Shown here: one piece after another, positions 16,527 through 26,028 of the stretch
Layout of the letters: every line of letters begins with the position of its first letter
How positions within the stretch are numbered: the first letter of the stretch is position 1
Assembly (NCBI RefSeq): GCF_017052465.1
Contig: NZ_JAFHKT010000112.1
Coordinates: forward strand, 1 to 64,000
Origin: Arthrobacter pascens
GTDB taxonomy: Bacteria; Actinomycetota; Actinomycetes; Actinomycetales; Micrococcaceae
Direction of reading: 5' to 3'
DNA length: 64,000 nt
Position numbers and translations under genes: made by a program
Notes under the pieces: generated by a model
The model's database searches: none
What the model saw: only the letters and a program-made list of their open reading frames with translations
Told to the model about the DNA's origin: nothing

Positions 16527-18242
16527 GTGGCACGCGGCGATGGAAAACTCTCTCATGATCTTCTCCCTGGCGAAAAAGGCCCTCAGGACGCTTGCGGCGT
16601 CTTCGGGGTCTGGGCACCAGGTGAAGAAGTAGCAAAACTCACCTATTACGGGCTGTATGCACTGCAGCACCGCGGTCAGGAGTCGGCTGGTATTGCCACC
16701 AGCGACGGCAAGCGGATCAACGTCTACAAGGACATGGGCCTCGTGTCCCAGGTCTTCGACGAGACCACGCTGAACACCCTGACCGGGCACCTGGCCGTGG
16801 GCCACTGCCGCTACTCCACCACCGGAGCCAGCCACTGGGCCAACGCCCAGCCCACGCTCGGCGCAACCGCCACCGGCACGGTGGCCCTGGCACACAACGG
16901 CAACCTGACCAACACGGCCGAGCTCAACGCCATGATCAACGAGCGCAACGGTGGCCAGCTCAGCGGCGAAATGAAGCAGGGCAACACCTCGGACACCGCA
17001 CTGGTCACGGCACTGCTCGAAGGCGAAGAGGGCAAGACCCTCGAACAGACCGCCATCGAGCTGCTTCCGAAGATCAAGGGCGGCTTTTGTTTCGTGTTCA
17101 TGGACGAAGGCACCCTCTACGCGGCCCGGGACACGTTCGGCATCCGTCCGCTCTGCCTCGGCCGGCTCGAGCGCGGCTGGGTGGTCGCCTCTGAACAGTC
17201 CGCGCTCGCCACCGTTGGCGCCAGCTTCATCCGTGAGATCGAGCCCGGCGAATTCATCGCCATCGATGAGCAGGGCGTGCGGTCCCAGCGCTTCGCAGAG
17301 CCGACGCCCGCCGGCTGCGTCTTCGAGTACGTCTACCTAGCCCGCCCCGACGCCGCGATCGCCGGGCGCTCCGTGTACGAGTCCCGGGTGGAGATGGGCC
17401 GCCAGCTTGCCCGCGAAAACACCCAGGAAGCGGACATCGTCATCCCGGTGCCCGAATCCGGGACCCCGGCCGCCGTGGGCTACGCCGAGGAATCCGGCAT
17501 CCCGTTCGCCCATGGCTTCGTCAAGAACTCCTACGTGGGCCGCACGTTCATCCAGCCTTCGCAGACGCTCCGCCAGCTGGGCATCCGGCTCAAGCTCAAC
17601 GCCCTGGAATCCGTGATCCGCGGCAAGCGCGTCGTGGTGGTGGACGACTCGATCGTCCGCGGCAACACCCAGCGCGCCATCGTCCGCATGCTCCGCGAGG
17701 CCGGCGCAGCCGCCGTGCACGTGAAGATCTCCTCCCCGCCCGTCCAGTGGCCCTGCTTCTACGGCATCGACTTCGCCTCCCGGGCGGAACTGATCGCCAA
17801 CGGCGCCACGATCGAGGAAATCTCCCAGGCCATCGGCGCGGATTCGCTGGCCTACATCTCCGAGGACGGCATGATCGGCGCCACCCGGCAGCCCCGGGAA
17901 CGCCTCTGCACCGCCTGCTTCACCGGCAAGTACCCCATCGAGCTTCCCGGCTCGGACAAGCTGGGCAAGAACCTGCTCGAACGCACGGACCTCGGCGGGC
18001 TCCCCGCCGCCGGCGCGGCCCGCTCCGGCGCCGCCGCAGCTGCCCCTGGACCGGCCGCAGCGACCCCCGGCAACCCGGACAGCATCACCGTCACGGAAGA
18101 CCCGGCGGAGAAGCCCGGCGCAACGGGCTGCGACCCGGGACCGGATTCCGAATTTGAGAACCTGCTGACCGAGGCCGACCGCGTGCCTGACGTCCACCAC
18201 GACGCTGCCCCCGTCGGCGCTGACAAGAAAGAGTCCGTATGA
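16527..18242 (+). CDS. purF: Amidophosphoribosyltransferase
   Basis: The first step of purine synthesis: PRPP plus glutamine gives phosphoribosylamine. 571 residues. The propeptide ends before Cys23 (DACGVFGVW), which becomes the N-terminal nucleophile. Glutaminase markers are LYALQHRGQESAGIA and HNGNLTN. The PRPP loop is VVVVDDSIVRGNTQRAI. Cysteines in PPVQWPCFYGID and LCTACFTGKYP match the [4Fe-4S] type of enzyme. The GTG start at 16527 fits the propeptide. The last 80 residues are an Ala/Pro/Gly-rich extension beyond the usual core. Overlaps purM by 4 bp. Confidence 0.97.
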   Translation: MARGDGKLSHDLLPGEKGPQDACGVFGVWAPGEEVAKLTYYGLYALQHRGQESAGIATSDGKRINVYKDMGLVSQVFDETTLNTLTGHLAVGHCRYSTTGASHWANAQPTLGATATGTVALAHNGNLTNTAELNAMINERNGGQLSGEMKQGNTSDTALVTALLEGEEGKTLEQTAIELLPKIKGGFCFVFMDEGTLYAARDTFGIRPLCLGRLERGWVVASEQSALATVGASFIREIEPGEFIAIDEQGVRSQRFAEPTPAGCVFEYVYLARPDAAIAGRSVYESRVEMGRQLARENTQEADIVIPVPESGTPAAVGYAEESGIPFAHGFVKNSYVGRTFIQPSQTLRQLGIRLKLNALESVIRGKRVVVVDDSIVRGNTQRAIVRMLREAGAAAVHVKISSPPVQWPCFYGIDFASRAELIANGATIEEISQAIGADSLAYISEDGMIGATRQPRERLCTACFTGKYPIELPGSDKLGKNLLERTDLGGLPAAGAARSGAAAAAPGPAAATPGNPDSITVTEDPAEKPGATGCDPGPDSEFENLLTEADRVPDVHHDAAPVGADKKESV

Positions 18243-19429
18243 CTTCCGCCTCCCCCACTGCTGACATGAACGCCGCCCAGAACGGTTTGGCCCAGAACAA
18301 CGGCATCACGTACGCGTCCGCCGGCGTCGACGTCGAAGCGGGAGACCGCGCCGTCGAACTCATGAAGGATGCCGTCAAGGCGACGCACAACGCCTCGGTG
18401 ATCGGCGGCGTCGGCGGTTTTGCCGGACTGTACGATGTCTCGAAGCTGCTGACCTACAAGCGGCCCCTGCTGGCCACGTCCACGGACGGCGTGGGCACCA
18501 AGGTGGCCATCGCGCAGGCCATGGACATCCACGACACCATCGGTTTCGACCTGGTGGGCATGGTGGTTGACGACATCGTGGTGGTGGGCGCCGAGCCGCT
18601 GTACATGACCGACTACATCGCCTGCGGCAAGGTGGTCCCCGAGCGCATCGCCGACATCGTCCGCGGCATCGCGGCAGCCTGCTCCGTGGCCGGTACCGCC
18701 CTGGTAGGCGGCGAAACGGCCGAGCACCCGGGCCTGCTGGGCGAGCACGAATACGACGTCGCGGGGGCCGCCACCGGCGTTGTTGAAGCCGATGCCCTGC
18801 TGGGCCCGGACCGCGTCCGCGCGGGCGATGTGGTGATCGGCATGGCGTCCTCCGGCCTGCACTCCAACGGCTACTCGCTGGTCCGCCGCGTCATCAACCA
18901 CGCCGGCTGGGCCCTGGACCGGCAGGTTTCCGAACTCGGGCGCACGCTGGGTGAGGAGCTGCTGGAACCCACCCGCGTCTACGCCGCCGACTGCCTGGAC
19001 CTGGCCCGGACCTTCCCGGTCACCACTGGCCTTGCCACGGGCGGCGGAGCCGTGCACGGCTTCAGCCACGTCACCGGCGGCGGACTCGCCGCAAACCTGG
19101 CCCGTGTCCTGCCGCAGGGCCTCGTGGCCACGGTGGACCGCGCCACCTGGGAGCTGCCGGCCATCTTCAAGCTGGTGTCGGAGCTTGGCCGCGTCCCGCT
19201 GGCTGACCTCGAGCGAACGCTCAACCTCGGTGTGGGCATGGTGGCCATCGTCTCCGCCGACGTCGCTGACGCCGCTGTGGCCCGCCTGAACGAGCGCGGC
19301 CTGCCGTCCTGGATCATGGGCACAGTCAGCGCCGACTCTGACGACATCCTCAAGACCGGCCCGGACTACGTCCAGGGCGCCAAGGGCGTGGACGGCGGCG
19401 CCGTCCGGATGGTCAACACCTACGCTTAA
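18239..19429 (+). CDS. purM: Phosphoribosylformylglycinamidine cyclo-ligase (AIR synthetase)
   Basis: The fifth step of purine synthesis, an ATP-dependent ring closure giving AIR. 396 residues. The core begins at ITYASAGVDVEAGDRAVELM. Then come LLATSTDGVGTKVAIA, the ATP-site DDIVVVGAEPL, GGETAEHPGL and SSGLHSNGYSLVR. About 24 residues precede the usual start, so ATG 18266 is an alternative to ATG 18239. The ATGA overlap with purF supports 18239. A 62-bp palindrome lies just after the stop. Confidence 0.96.
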   Translation: MTSASPTADMNAAQNGLAQNNGITYASAGVDVEAGDRAVELMKDAVKATHNASVIGGVGGFAGLYDVSKLLTYKRPLLATSTDGVGTKVAIAQAMDIHDTIGFDLVGMVVDDIVVVGAEPLYMTDYIACGKVVPERIADIVRGIAAACSVAGTALVGGETAEHPGLLGEHEYDVAGAATGVVEADALLGPDRVRAGDVVIGMASSGLHSNGYSLVRRVINHAGWALDRQVSELGRTLGEELLEPTRVYAADCLDLARTFPVTTGLATGGGAVHGFSHVTGGGLAANLARVLPQGLVATVDRATWELPAIFKLVSELGRVPLADLERTLNLGVGMVAIVSADVADAAVARLNERGLPSWIMGTVSADSDDILKTGPDYVQGAKGVDGGAVRMVNTYA

Positions 19430-19435
19430 ATACGT

Positions 19436-19497
19436 CATCGAGTGCTCTGTAACTGCCCTTTTGGACCTTCATAAGGGCGGTTACGGAGCACTCGATG
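19436..19497. terminator. 62-bp palindromic element, copy 1, between convergent genes
   Basis: A long imperfect inverted repeat. Outer arms are CATCGAGTGCTC and GAGCACTCGATG. Inner arms are TGCCCTT and AAGGGCG, closing on a 12-base loop. It lies 6 bp after purM and 5 bp before the end of the minus-strand VOC gene, so it probably terminates both. A second copy of the same length is at 41028-41089, also between convergent genes, with compensatory changes in the inner stem. Confidence 0.85.
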
Positions 19498-19502
19498 CGC
19501 TT

Positions 19503-20354
19503 TTAAACCTCCAGGACGCTGAACACGCCGCCTTGCGGGTCCTTAAGCGTGGCGATGCTCCCGGCATCCTCGTCGAATTCCGGCTCCACGAGCACTTCGG
19601 CGCCCGCCGTCACTGCCGCCAGCACTGCTTCCTTGACGCTGGAAACTCCGAAATAAACCTGCCAGCCCAACCGGGCGCGGAGCTCGCCGTCGTCCGGCGC
19701 GGACGCTTCCTCCGGACCTGCGCCCCCGTCCGCATCCTCGTCCCCGTCCTCGGGTGCGGGGGCAATGCCGGCCACCTCCGAGCCGCCGACAATCAGCGTG
19801 GTGTACGTCCCGCCGTCGTCCTGCGGATATTCGGTGACCTCGTGACCGAATATCTGCTGGAAGAATCCGACGGCGGCCTGCGGTTCGGGCGTCAGGAGTT
19901 CGGCCCACGCGAACGATCCAGGTTCGTTGTGCCGCCCGCTGCCTGCGTGCGTTCCGGCCTGCCAGACGCCGGTGGTGCCGCCCCCGGGCGGTTCCAGGAA
20001 CACCATGACGCCGGTGTCACCCACTTCTTCGGGGCCGAACTGCACTGTCCCGCCCGCGTGCGGTGCCTCCTCGGCCACTTCCCGGGCGTCATCCGCGCAG
20101 AAGTACACGTTCCACTGCGCCGGCGTGCCCGACGCCTGCTGGGCGGGGTTCTGAGGCGCCACGACGGCTACAAGGTCACCGTCGATGAAGGCCTTCGAGT
20201 AGCTGCGTCCGTCCGGCGTGGGCAGGTCCTCATAGCGCCAGCCGAACACTGCGGCATAGAAGGACTTGGCCGCCGCAACATCCGGAGTCTGGACGTCCGC
20301 CCAGCACACCTCCCCTTTGGTGTAGCCGCTTCGCTGAACCATGCTGCTGCCCAT
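19503..20354 (-). CDS. VOC-family protein with two glyoxalase-like domains
   Basis: 283 residues. Two vicinal-oxygen-chelate modules lie at about 15-125 (VCWADVQTPDVAAAKSFYAA, FGWRY) and 145-280 (FAWAELLTPEPQAAVGFFQQ, FGHEV, LKDPQGGVFSVLEV). They are separated by an acidic Asp/Glu/Ala linker. Such proteins include metal-dependent lyases and antibiotic-binding proteins, and the substrate here is unknown. ATG 20354 has a ribosome binding site almost touching it, while ATG 20342, four codons in, is better spaced. Either is possible. Confidence 0.8.
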   Translation of the reverse strand: MGSSMVQRSGYTKGEVCWADVQTPDVAAAKSFYAAVFGWRYEDLPTPDGRSYSKAFIDGDLVAVVAPQNPAQQASGTPAQWNVYFCADDAREVAEEAPHAGGTVQFGPEEVGDTGVMVFLEPPGGGTTGVWQAGTHAGSGRHNEPGSFAWAELLTPEPQAAVGFFQQIFGHEVTEYPQDDGGTYTTLIVGGSEVAGIAPAPEDGDEDADGGAGPEEASAPDDGELRARLGWQVYFGVSSVKEAVLAAVTAGAEVLVEPEFDEDAGSIATLKDPQGGVFSVLEV

Positions 20355-20442
20355 CCCTTTCGCCGGACCAAACCCCTAACAGCCTAGACGTGAACGGGCA
20401 CGGCGGAGAAGGCCCGGACCAGGCACCACATAGCCGGGGCAG

Positions 20443-20486
20443 CAGAAAACCCGCCGGGCACGCCAATGGCTGGCATGCCCGACGGG
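20443..20486 (-). terminator. Intrinsic terminator for the DUF3073 gene
   Basis: On the minus strand an 11-bp stem with one mismatch (TGCCCG-x-CGGG pairing, 20450-20486) is followed by GTTTTCTGCT. It lies about 160 bp after the DUF3073 stop and before the next minus-strand gene, giving that gene its own transcript with a long 3' tail. Confidence 0.7.
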
Positions 20487-20645
20487 CCTGGTAATTGGTG
20501 CGGCGCCCGCTTGAGAGGGAGCCTTCTCAAAGAAAGCTCCTTCGGAAACGAAGGGTGCCGAAATCTGACGACGGGACAACGACGAACAGAAGGGTACGAC
20601 GCCGCGCGCAGCCGAACGCCTTACGGCAGCTTCCGGCTGTTACGA

Positions 20646-20879
20646 CTAACCGATCCGACGGGTGTCTACCTCGTCGTCGTCGTCTTCCAAATCGTCCGCG
20701 TACTTATCCACGTAGGCTGAATAGTCCGGTTCGACCGGTTCATTCGCGAAATGGCTCGTGGCACGACTGCCCGGACCCGTGAGCTCACGCTGAAGGGCCG
20801 AATAATCAGTGTTCGGGGAGTAGTACTTGATGTCCCGAGCCTGCTTGGTAGCTTTTGCCTTTTGACGGCCGCGCCCCAT
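20646..20879 (-). CDS. DUF3073 domain protein
   Basis: 77 residues from ATG 20879, which has AAGGGGG 7 nt upstream. Translation begins MGRGRQKAKATKQARDIKYY, followed by SPNTDYSALQRELTG, the fixed core of the actinobacterial DUF3073 family. The tail is acidic (DDLEDDDDEVDTRRIG). The head is basic, so nucleic acid or ribosome contact is possible, but no function is established. It is a monocistronic gene, transcribed away from the septum-formation-like gene. Confidence 0.92.
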   Translation of the reverse strand: MGRGRQKAKATKQARDIKYYSPNTDYSALQRELTGPGSRATSHFANEPVEPDYSAYVDKYADDLEDDDDEVDTRRIG

Positions 20880-21147
20880 GGCGTGACCCCCTTTTGTACT
20901 TGGACCGGAGGTGGTCACCTTGGCTATCGGTGAGGCCCCGGAATGTTTGGTCAATTTGTCGTATCCCTAGATTACATGCTTTCGGCGGTGACTGCTCGCC
21001 ACGGGCGCGTCGCACGGGCCTGCGTCGGGGCCAAAACCGCGGCAATCATGGGGTTGGAGGGGAATTTTTCGGTAGAGTCTCCTGAACGGGTGAATAGAGG
21101 AAGCAGGGTCCGAGGCCGCGAAACCGCAAGGAAGGGGCGCCGAGCCA

Positions 21148-21876
21148 GTGAATGAAGGCAATCCAGTCCCCGGCGCCGGGCCGCGGCCCGTCCCGCCGCC
21201 CCCGGCTGTCCCGCCGCGAATTGCGCAGCCTGATCCAGCGGTGAAAGCTGACCCGCGGCGCTCCGGTCCCGAGACCTCCAGCCCGCAGGACGTTCCCTCA
21301 GATTCCGCAGCGAATGCCGCCGACGAGGTCCGGCCCGGCCTGCAGCAGAACTTCATGAAAGCGGGCTTTTTGGTCGCGTTGCTCGTGGTGGCCAGTCTGC
21401 TCCTGTGGATCCTCGGTTCGCTGCTCGCCGGCGCCACCCTGCAGACCATCGGCGACCCCGGCCCCGCCGCGGCACCGGCGTCCTCTGCCGTGCCCCAGGC
21501 AACAGCCCGCCCCAGCCTTCCCGTGAAGGGCGTAAGCCCCCTGGACTTCAGGATTGGGGACTGCTTCAAGGATTTTGACGCCTCGGCGGCCGGCGCCACT
21601 GTGGTGGCCTGCACGTCCGGGCATTCCGCCCAACTTGTGGCCGTCCACAGGTACCCCGCCGGGGATTCCTACCCCGGAGCCAAGGCAATGAAGGCAAAGG
21701 GTCGGGAGGCATGCCAGGCCGCGGCGCTGACCAGCAAGACCAACGCCTACGTCCTGACGTACCAGCTCGCCTACCCCAGCCCCGACAGCTGGCGGCAGGG
21801 GGACCGCCGGGTGGATTGTTACGTTACTTCCGCGTCGGGAAACATCATCAAGACCAGCCTTCTCCCGCAGGGCTGA
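21148..21876 (+). CDS. Membrane-anchored protein with septum-formation-like C-terminal domain
   Basis: 242 residues. A Pro-rich cytoplasmic head of about 65 residues is followed by one helix (FLVALLVVASLLLWILGSLL, about 72-93) and an extracytoplasmic domain. That domain carries FRIGDCFKDFD and two further Cys (VVACTSGHSAQLV and RVDCYVT). The GDCF/VxC-xxxH pattern resembles the actinobacterial septum formation domain. A disulfide-stabilised surface protein is inferred. The start is GTG 21148 with GGAAGGGG upstream, while the overlapping ATG is out of frame. It converges on clpB. Confidence 0.7.
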   Translation: MNEGNPVPGAGPRPVPPPPAVPPRIAQPDPAVKADPRRSGPETSSPQDVPSDSAANAADEVRPGLQQNFMKAGFLVALLVVASLLLWILGSLLAGATLQTIGDPGPAAAPASSAVPQATARPSLPVKGVSPLDFRIGDCFKDFDASAAGATVVACTSGHSAQLVAVHRYPAGDSYPGAKAMKAKGREACQAAALTSKTNAYVLTYQLAYPSPDSWRQGDRRVDCYVTSASGNIIKTSLLPQG

Positions 21877-21895
21877 CGGCAGGACATCCCTGCCG
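21877..21895. terminator. Short hairpin between convergent genes
   Basis: A perfect CGGCAGG/CCTGCCG stem with a 5-base loop starts at the base after the stop at 21876 and lies 26 bp from the clpB stop. There is no U-tract, so termination is only probable. Confidence 0.45.
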
Positions 21896-21920
21896 CCAGC
21901 CCGCTGGGCCCGCCGCAGAC

Positions 21921-24578
21921 TTAGCCCTTGCGGCGCACCGAGAGTCCGCTTCCGGCGGGGGTGCCGCCGTCGGGCGTTCCCATGGCTTCCAGCCCCTCGA
22001 TGGTGAGTTCGTCGACGTCGGCCGCGGTATCGACGAGCACCGTGTCGCCGTCGGAAATCTCCCCGGCGAGGATCGCCTTGGCCAGGCGGTCGCCGATCTC
22101 ACGCTGTACCAGGCGACGCAACGGGCGGGCTCCATACGCCGAATCGAAGCCGGACATGGCCAGCCAGGCGCGGGCGCCCTCGGTCACCTCGAGTGAGAGC
22201 CGCCGTTCGTGCAGGCGGCTGGAAAGATCTGCCACCTGCAGCTCGACGATCCGGGCCAGTTCCTCCACGGTCAGCGCATCGAACAGCACCACTTCGTCCA
22301 GGCGGTTCAGGAACTCCGGTTTGAAGGACGCGTTCACAGTGGCCATTACGGCCGTGCGCTTGGCCTGCGCATCCAGGGTGGGGTCCACCAGGAACTGGCT
22401 TCCGAGGTTGGACGTCAGCACCAGGATGACGTTGCGGAAGTCGACGGTGCGGCCCTGGCCGTCGGTGAGGCGGCCGTCGTCGAGCACCTGCAGGAGGATG
22501 TCGAAGACCTCCGGGTGGGCTTTTTCCACCTCGTCGAGCAGCACCACCGAGTAGGGCCGGCGGCGGACGGCCTCGGTCAGCTGGCCGCCCTCCTCGTAGC
22601 CCACGTAACCCGGAGGCGCGCCGACCAGCCGGGCCACGGAGTGCTTCTCGCCGTACTCGGACATGTCGATCCGCACCATGGCACGCTCGTCGTCGAAGAG
22701 GAAGTCCGCCAGAGCCTTGGCAAGCTCGGTCTTACCCACACCGGTGGGACCGAGGAACAGGAATGAGCCGGTGGGCCGGTTGGGGTCGCTGATGCCGGCA
22801 CGGGCCCGGCGCACGGCGTCGGACACCGCCTGCACAGCCTTGGACTGGCCGATCAGGCGCCTGCCGAGTTCCTCTTCCATGTGCAGCAGCTTCTGGCTTT
22901 CGCCCTGCAGCATGCGCCCGGCCGGGATGCCGGTCCACGCCGAGATGACCTCGGCGATGTCGTTCGCGGTGACTTCCTCCGCCACCATTTGCGAGGACTT
23001 ATCCACGACGGCGGCTTCTGCCTCCGCGGCGGCGTTCAGCTCGCGCTCCAGGGCCGGAATTTCGCCATAGAGGATGCGTGAGGCAGTCTCCAGGTCGCCC
23101 TCACGCTGCGCCTTGTCCGCAGTGGACCTCAGCTCGTCCAGCTTGGCTTTCAGGTCCCCCACCCGGTTCAGGCCGGCCTTCTCCGCTTCCCAGCGGGCAT
23201 TCAGTGCGGACAGCTCCTCCTTCTTATCCGCCATGTCCGCCCGCAGGGCAGCCAGCCGCTCCACGGAGGCGGCGTCCTTCTCGTTGGCGAGGGCCAGTTC
23301 CTCCATGGTCAGCCGGTCCACCTGGCGCCGCAGCTGGTCGATCTCCTCCGGAGCTGAGTCGATCTCCATACGGAGCCGGGAGGCGGCCTCGTCCACTAAG
23401 TCGATCGCCTTGTCCGGCAGCTGGCGCCCCGAGATGTAGCGGTTGGACAGCGTGGCTGCGGCTACGAGGGCGGAGTCGGCAATGGCCACCTTGTGATGGG
23501 CCTCGTAGCGTTCCTTGAGGCCGCGGAGGATGCCGATGGTGTCCTCCACGCTGGGCTCGCCGACGTAGACCTGCTGGAAGCGGCGTTCCAGGGCCGGGTC
23601 CTTCTCGATGTTCTCCCGGTACTCGTCAAGCGTGGTGGCACCGATCAGGCGCAGCTCGCCGCGGGCCAGCATGGGCTTGAGCATGTTGCCGGCATCCATG
23701 GAGCTGTCCCCCGTGGCGCCCGCACCCACCACCGTGTGGAGCTCGTCGATGAAGGTGACGATCTGCCCGTCCGAGTTCTTGATCTCTTCCAGGACAGCCT
23801 TGAGGCGCTCTTCAAACTCGCCGCGGTACTTGGCGCCCGCCACCATGGACGCGAGGTCCAGGGCGACCAGGGTCTTGCCGCGCAGGCTCTCCGGGACGTC
23901 GCCGGCCACGATCCGCTGGGCCAGCCCCTCGACGACGGCCGTCTTGCCGACGCCCGGCTCGCCGATGATCACCGGGTTGTTCTTGGTCCGGCGGCTCAGC
24001 ACCTGGATGATGCGCCGGATTTCGGCATCCCGTCCGATCACGGGGTCCAGTTTGCCCAAGCGGGCCGTCGCCGTCAGGTCCGTGCCGAACTTCTCCAGCG
24101 CCTGGAAGGTGTTTTCCGGATCCGCGCTGTTGACCTTGCGGTCTCCGCGCACGCCGGGCAGGGCGGCGAGCAGCGCCTCATGCGAGGCTCCGGCGTCGCG
24201 CAGGAGCTTTCCGACGCCGTCGCTTCCGGCCGAGAGGCCGAGCAGCAGGTGCTCGGTGGAGACGAACGAATCCCCCAGGCGGTCGGCCTCGTTCTGCGCC
24301 GTCTGGATGGCTTGCAGGGCGGTGCGCGACAGCTGCGCCTGCTGGACTGAACTGCCTGATGTGGCCGGCAGGTTCTTGATGGCGCTGCTGGCCTGCACGC
24401 TGACGGCGTCGGGATCCGTGCCGGTGGCACGCAGAAGGGCGACGGCGACGCCCTCGCGCTGATCCATCAGCGCCTTCAGCAGGTGCGCCGGCTCAACCTG
24501 GGGGTTCCCCGCCGTCGATGCATTCATTGCGGCCGCCGAAAGAGCCTCCTGGCTCTTGGTGGTGAATTTGGCGTCCAA
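21921..24578 (-). CDS. clpB: ATP-dependent disaggregase ClpB
   Basis: A hexameric AAA+ chaperone that pulls proteins out of aggregates with DnaK. 885 residues. The N domain (1-145) begins [23 protein letters not shown]1 has [14 protein letters not shown], with Walker [14 protein letters not shown]. The long coiled-coil M domain spans roughly 400-525, and NBD2 has [14 protein letters not shown]. The ClpP-binding IGF loop of ClpA/ClpX is absent, as expected. The start is TTG 24578, justified by AAGGAG 7 nt upstream. A HAIR-type inverted repeat 29 bp before it points to HspR heat-shock control. Confidence 0.97.
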   Translation of the reverse strand: MDAKFTTKSQEALSAAAMNASTAGNPQVEPAHLLKALMDQREGVAVALLRATGTDPDAVSVQASSAIKNLPATSGSSVQQAQLSRTALQAIQTAQNEADRLGDSFVSTEHLLLGLSAGSDGVGKLLRDAGASHEALLAALPGVRGDRKVNSADPENTFQALEKFGTDLTATARLGKLDPVIGRDAEIRRIIQVLSRRTKNNPVIIGEPGVGKTAVVEGLAQRIVAGDVPESLRGKTLVALDLASMVAGAKYRGEFEERLKAVLEEIKNSDGQIVTFIDELHTVVGAGATGDSSMDAGNMLKPMLARGELRLIGATTLDEYRENIEKDPALERRFQQVYVGEPSVEDTIGILRGLKERYEAHHKVAIADSALVAAATLSNRYISGRQLPDKAIDLVDEAASRLRMEIDSAPEEIDQLRRQVDRLTMEELALANEKDAASVERLAALRADMADKKEELSALNARWEAEKAGLNRVGDLKAKLDELRSTADKAQREGDLETASRILYGEIPALERELNAAAEAEAAVVDKSSQMVAEEVTANDIAEVISAWTGIPAGRMLQGESQKLLHMEEELGRRLIGQSKAVQAVSDAVRRARAGISDPNRPTGSFLFLGPTGVGKTELAKALADFLFDDERAMVRIDMSEYGEKHSVARLVGAPPGYVGYEEGGQLTEAVRRRPYSVVLLDEVEKAHPEVFDILLQVLDDGRLTDGQGRTVDFRNVILVLTSNLGSQFLVDPTLDAQAKRTAVMATVNASFKPEFLNRLDEVVLFDALTVEELARIVELQVADLSSRLHERRLSLEVTEGARAWLAMSGFDSAYGARPLRRLVQREIGDRLAKAILAGEISDGDTVLVDTAADVDELTIEGLEAMGTPDGGTPAGSGLSVRRKG

Positions 24579-24606
24579 AGAGAGCTCCTTTCAGTATGGG
24601 ATTACT

Positions 24607-24631
24607 AAGTTGAGTCTACTACGCTCAACTT
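24607..24631. promoter_or_regulatory. HAIR-like HspR operator before clpB
   Basis: AAGTTGAG and CTCAACTT are perfect 8-bp arms with a 9-bp spacer. The known HspR-associated inverted repeat (HAIR) is CTTGAGT-N7-ACTCAAG. Here GTTGAGT-N7-GCTCAAC differs by one base in each arm. HspR represses clpB and dnaK in other actinobacteria. No hspR or dnaK gene is in the window. Confidence 0.85.
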
Positions 24632-24803
24632 TGAGGGAAGCGTTCCTGGATCCACGTTTGCCCACAGCGAAACGGCCCCGCAGGGCAGATGAACTTCGGG
24701 AAAACCATCGCCCTTGAACTGTATCCCTGCCGCCCGGATCCCCCTAGGATCGACCTGTGACCAGCGACGACAGTTAATCGCATACTCGAACCGAGGAGCC
24801 GCA

Positions 24804-25139
24804 ATGAAGAAGTTCGTTGTTCTTTACACCGCCCCGCAGTCGGCGCAAGCGCAGATGGCAGAAAGCAGCCCTGAAGCCGCCCAGGAAGGCATGAAGGCGT
24901 GGATGGAATGGGCGCAGCGCGCAGGCGACGGGATCGTTGACATGGGAAATCCGCTGGGGGCCGGCAAGGAGATCAGCGCCACCGGCACGTCCGACACCAG
25001 CACGCACGTGGGCGGTTACGGTATCCTCCAGGCCGAGGATGAGGGCGGCGCCCTCGCCCTGCTGGAAGGGCACCCGCACCTCATGATGCCCGGTGCCACC
25101 ATCCAGGTCTACGAAGCCCTGGATCTGCCGGGGATGTAG
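24804..25139 (+). CDS. YCII-like small protein
   Basis: 111 residues from ATG 24804, which has GAGGAG 6 nt upstream. The opening MKKFVVLYTAP and the later GYGILQAEDEGGALALLEGH and HLMMPGATIQVYEALDLPG match the ferredoxin-like YCII/DGPF-type fold seen in many actinobacterial stress or sigma-factor-linked small proteins. No catalytic activity can be assigned. It is divergent from clpB and convergent with the serine protease gene. Confidence 0.75.
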   Translation: MKKFVVLYTAPQSAQAQMAESSPEAAQEGMKAWMEWAQRAGDGIVDMGNPLGAGKEISATGTSDTSTHVGGYGILQAEDEGGALALLEGHPHLMMPGATIQVYEALDLPGM

Positions 25140-25180
25140 CCCGTCGGACCCCGCTCAGGTGCCAGAGTCAGGCCCCAGAG

Positions 25181-25966
25181 TCAGGAGCCGATGACGCCGC
25201 TGATGCGCGTGATCCAGTCGAGGTTCCGGGCTATGGACGCATGGTCGCTGTAGTACTGGGAATAGTCGGCGGTGGTCCCGGCGGGCAGGACGCTGGATTC
25301 GGAGAGAACGCCCGCCAGCTTGCCGTCGACCATCAGCGGACCGCCGGAGTCGCCGCCGATGGGGTGCCCCGACTGCGACCGGGTGCTGACCGACGCCCCG
25401 CCGTAGCTATCTGATCCCGGGCCGGTGACAGTGACATCGGCCGTCTTCAGGAAATAGGACATGGAGCCGGATCCCTCAGCCTGGTAGCCCCAGCCGTAGA
25501 CCTTGCCCGCCGTACCCGAGGCCGGCAAGGAAGCGGAAAGGCCCACAGTGGCGCCGGAATATGGCGTGGACAGCCTAAGGAGCAGAAGGTCACCCATGGG
25601 TGACGCGTAGCGGGCAGCCACTGTCCGGACAGCGCCGTGCGCCTCCAGATACGTGCTGCCGAGGCGGACCGACTTGAGGCTCGGCGAATTGCAGTGCTTG
25701 GCCGTGATGACCCAACTGGCCGAGATCTGGCTTCCGGCGCAGCGCACGTCGGTGCCCGCTCCATCGAACGAGATCTGGGCCGCCGCGGGAGCCGCGAAAA
25801 TGGAGGTCGGGCTGCCGCCGGCAACCTTCCGGTTCATGGTCCTGTCTCCGCTCCCCTCTCCCGTGGCGGCGGGGTATGTCTCCCCCGTGGGAGCTGCGGC
25901 GGCGGGCAGGGGTGCCAGCATGGCGGCGGCAACGGCAACAGCGGCCAGGGCATTGGCGGTCTTCAA
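25181..25966 (-). CDS. Secreted trypsin-like serine protease
   Basis: 261 residues from TTG 25966, which has GAAGGAG 8 nt upstream. The open frame extends further but upstream codons look non-coding. A signal peptide spans about residues 1-25 (MKTANALAAVAVAAAML, then APLPAAAA). The S1 triad is visible as His91 in ITAKHC, Asp126 in SPMGDLLLL and Ser207 in GGDSGGP. Cys76 and Cys92 can form the usual disulfide around the His. It lies 62 bp after modC on the same strand but has its own ribosome binding site and is probably unrelated to molybdate uptake. Confidence 0.88.
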   Translation of the reverse strand: MKTANALAAVAVAAAMLAPLPAAAAPTGETYPAATGEGSGDRTMNRKVAGGSPTSIFAAPAAAQISFDGAGTDVRCAGSQISASWVITAKHCNSPSLKSVRLGSTYLEAHGAVRTVAARYASPMGDLLLLRLSTPYSGATVGLSASLPASGTAGKVYGWGYQAEGSGSMSYFLKTADVTVTGPGSDSYGGASVSTRSQSGHPIGGDSGGPLMVDGKLAGVLSESSVLPAGTTADYSQYYSDHASIARNLDWITRISGVIGS

Positions 25967-26028
25967 GAACTCTCTCCTTCGCAAGGGGCCGGACGGTCGG
26001 CAGTGGTCATTCTCTGGGCATGCCCGCC

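Noticed and set aside
17852..19438. 528-residue minus-strand open frame across purF and purM
   Set aside because: Antisense shadow of two certain genes. Its Gly/His/Val-rich text has no domain.
21060..21147. Possible c-di-AMP-type riboswitch before the septum-formation-like gene
   Set aside because: Purine-rich blocks such as GAAACCGCAAGG loosely recall ydaO elements, but the conserved order and paired helices could not be found.
24640..24803. Search for tRNA or small RNA genes in longer intergenic stretches
   Set aside because: No T-loop-like GTTCRANNC with matching acceptor stem was seen here or in the other intergenic regions.
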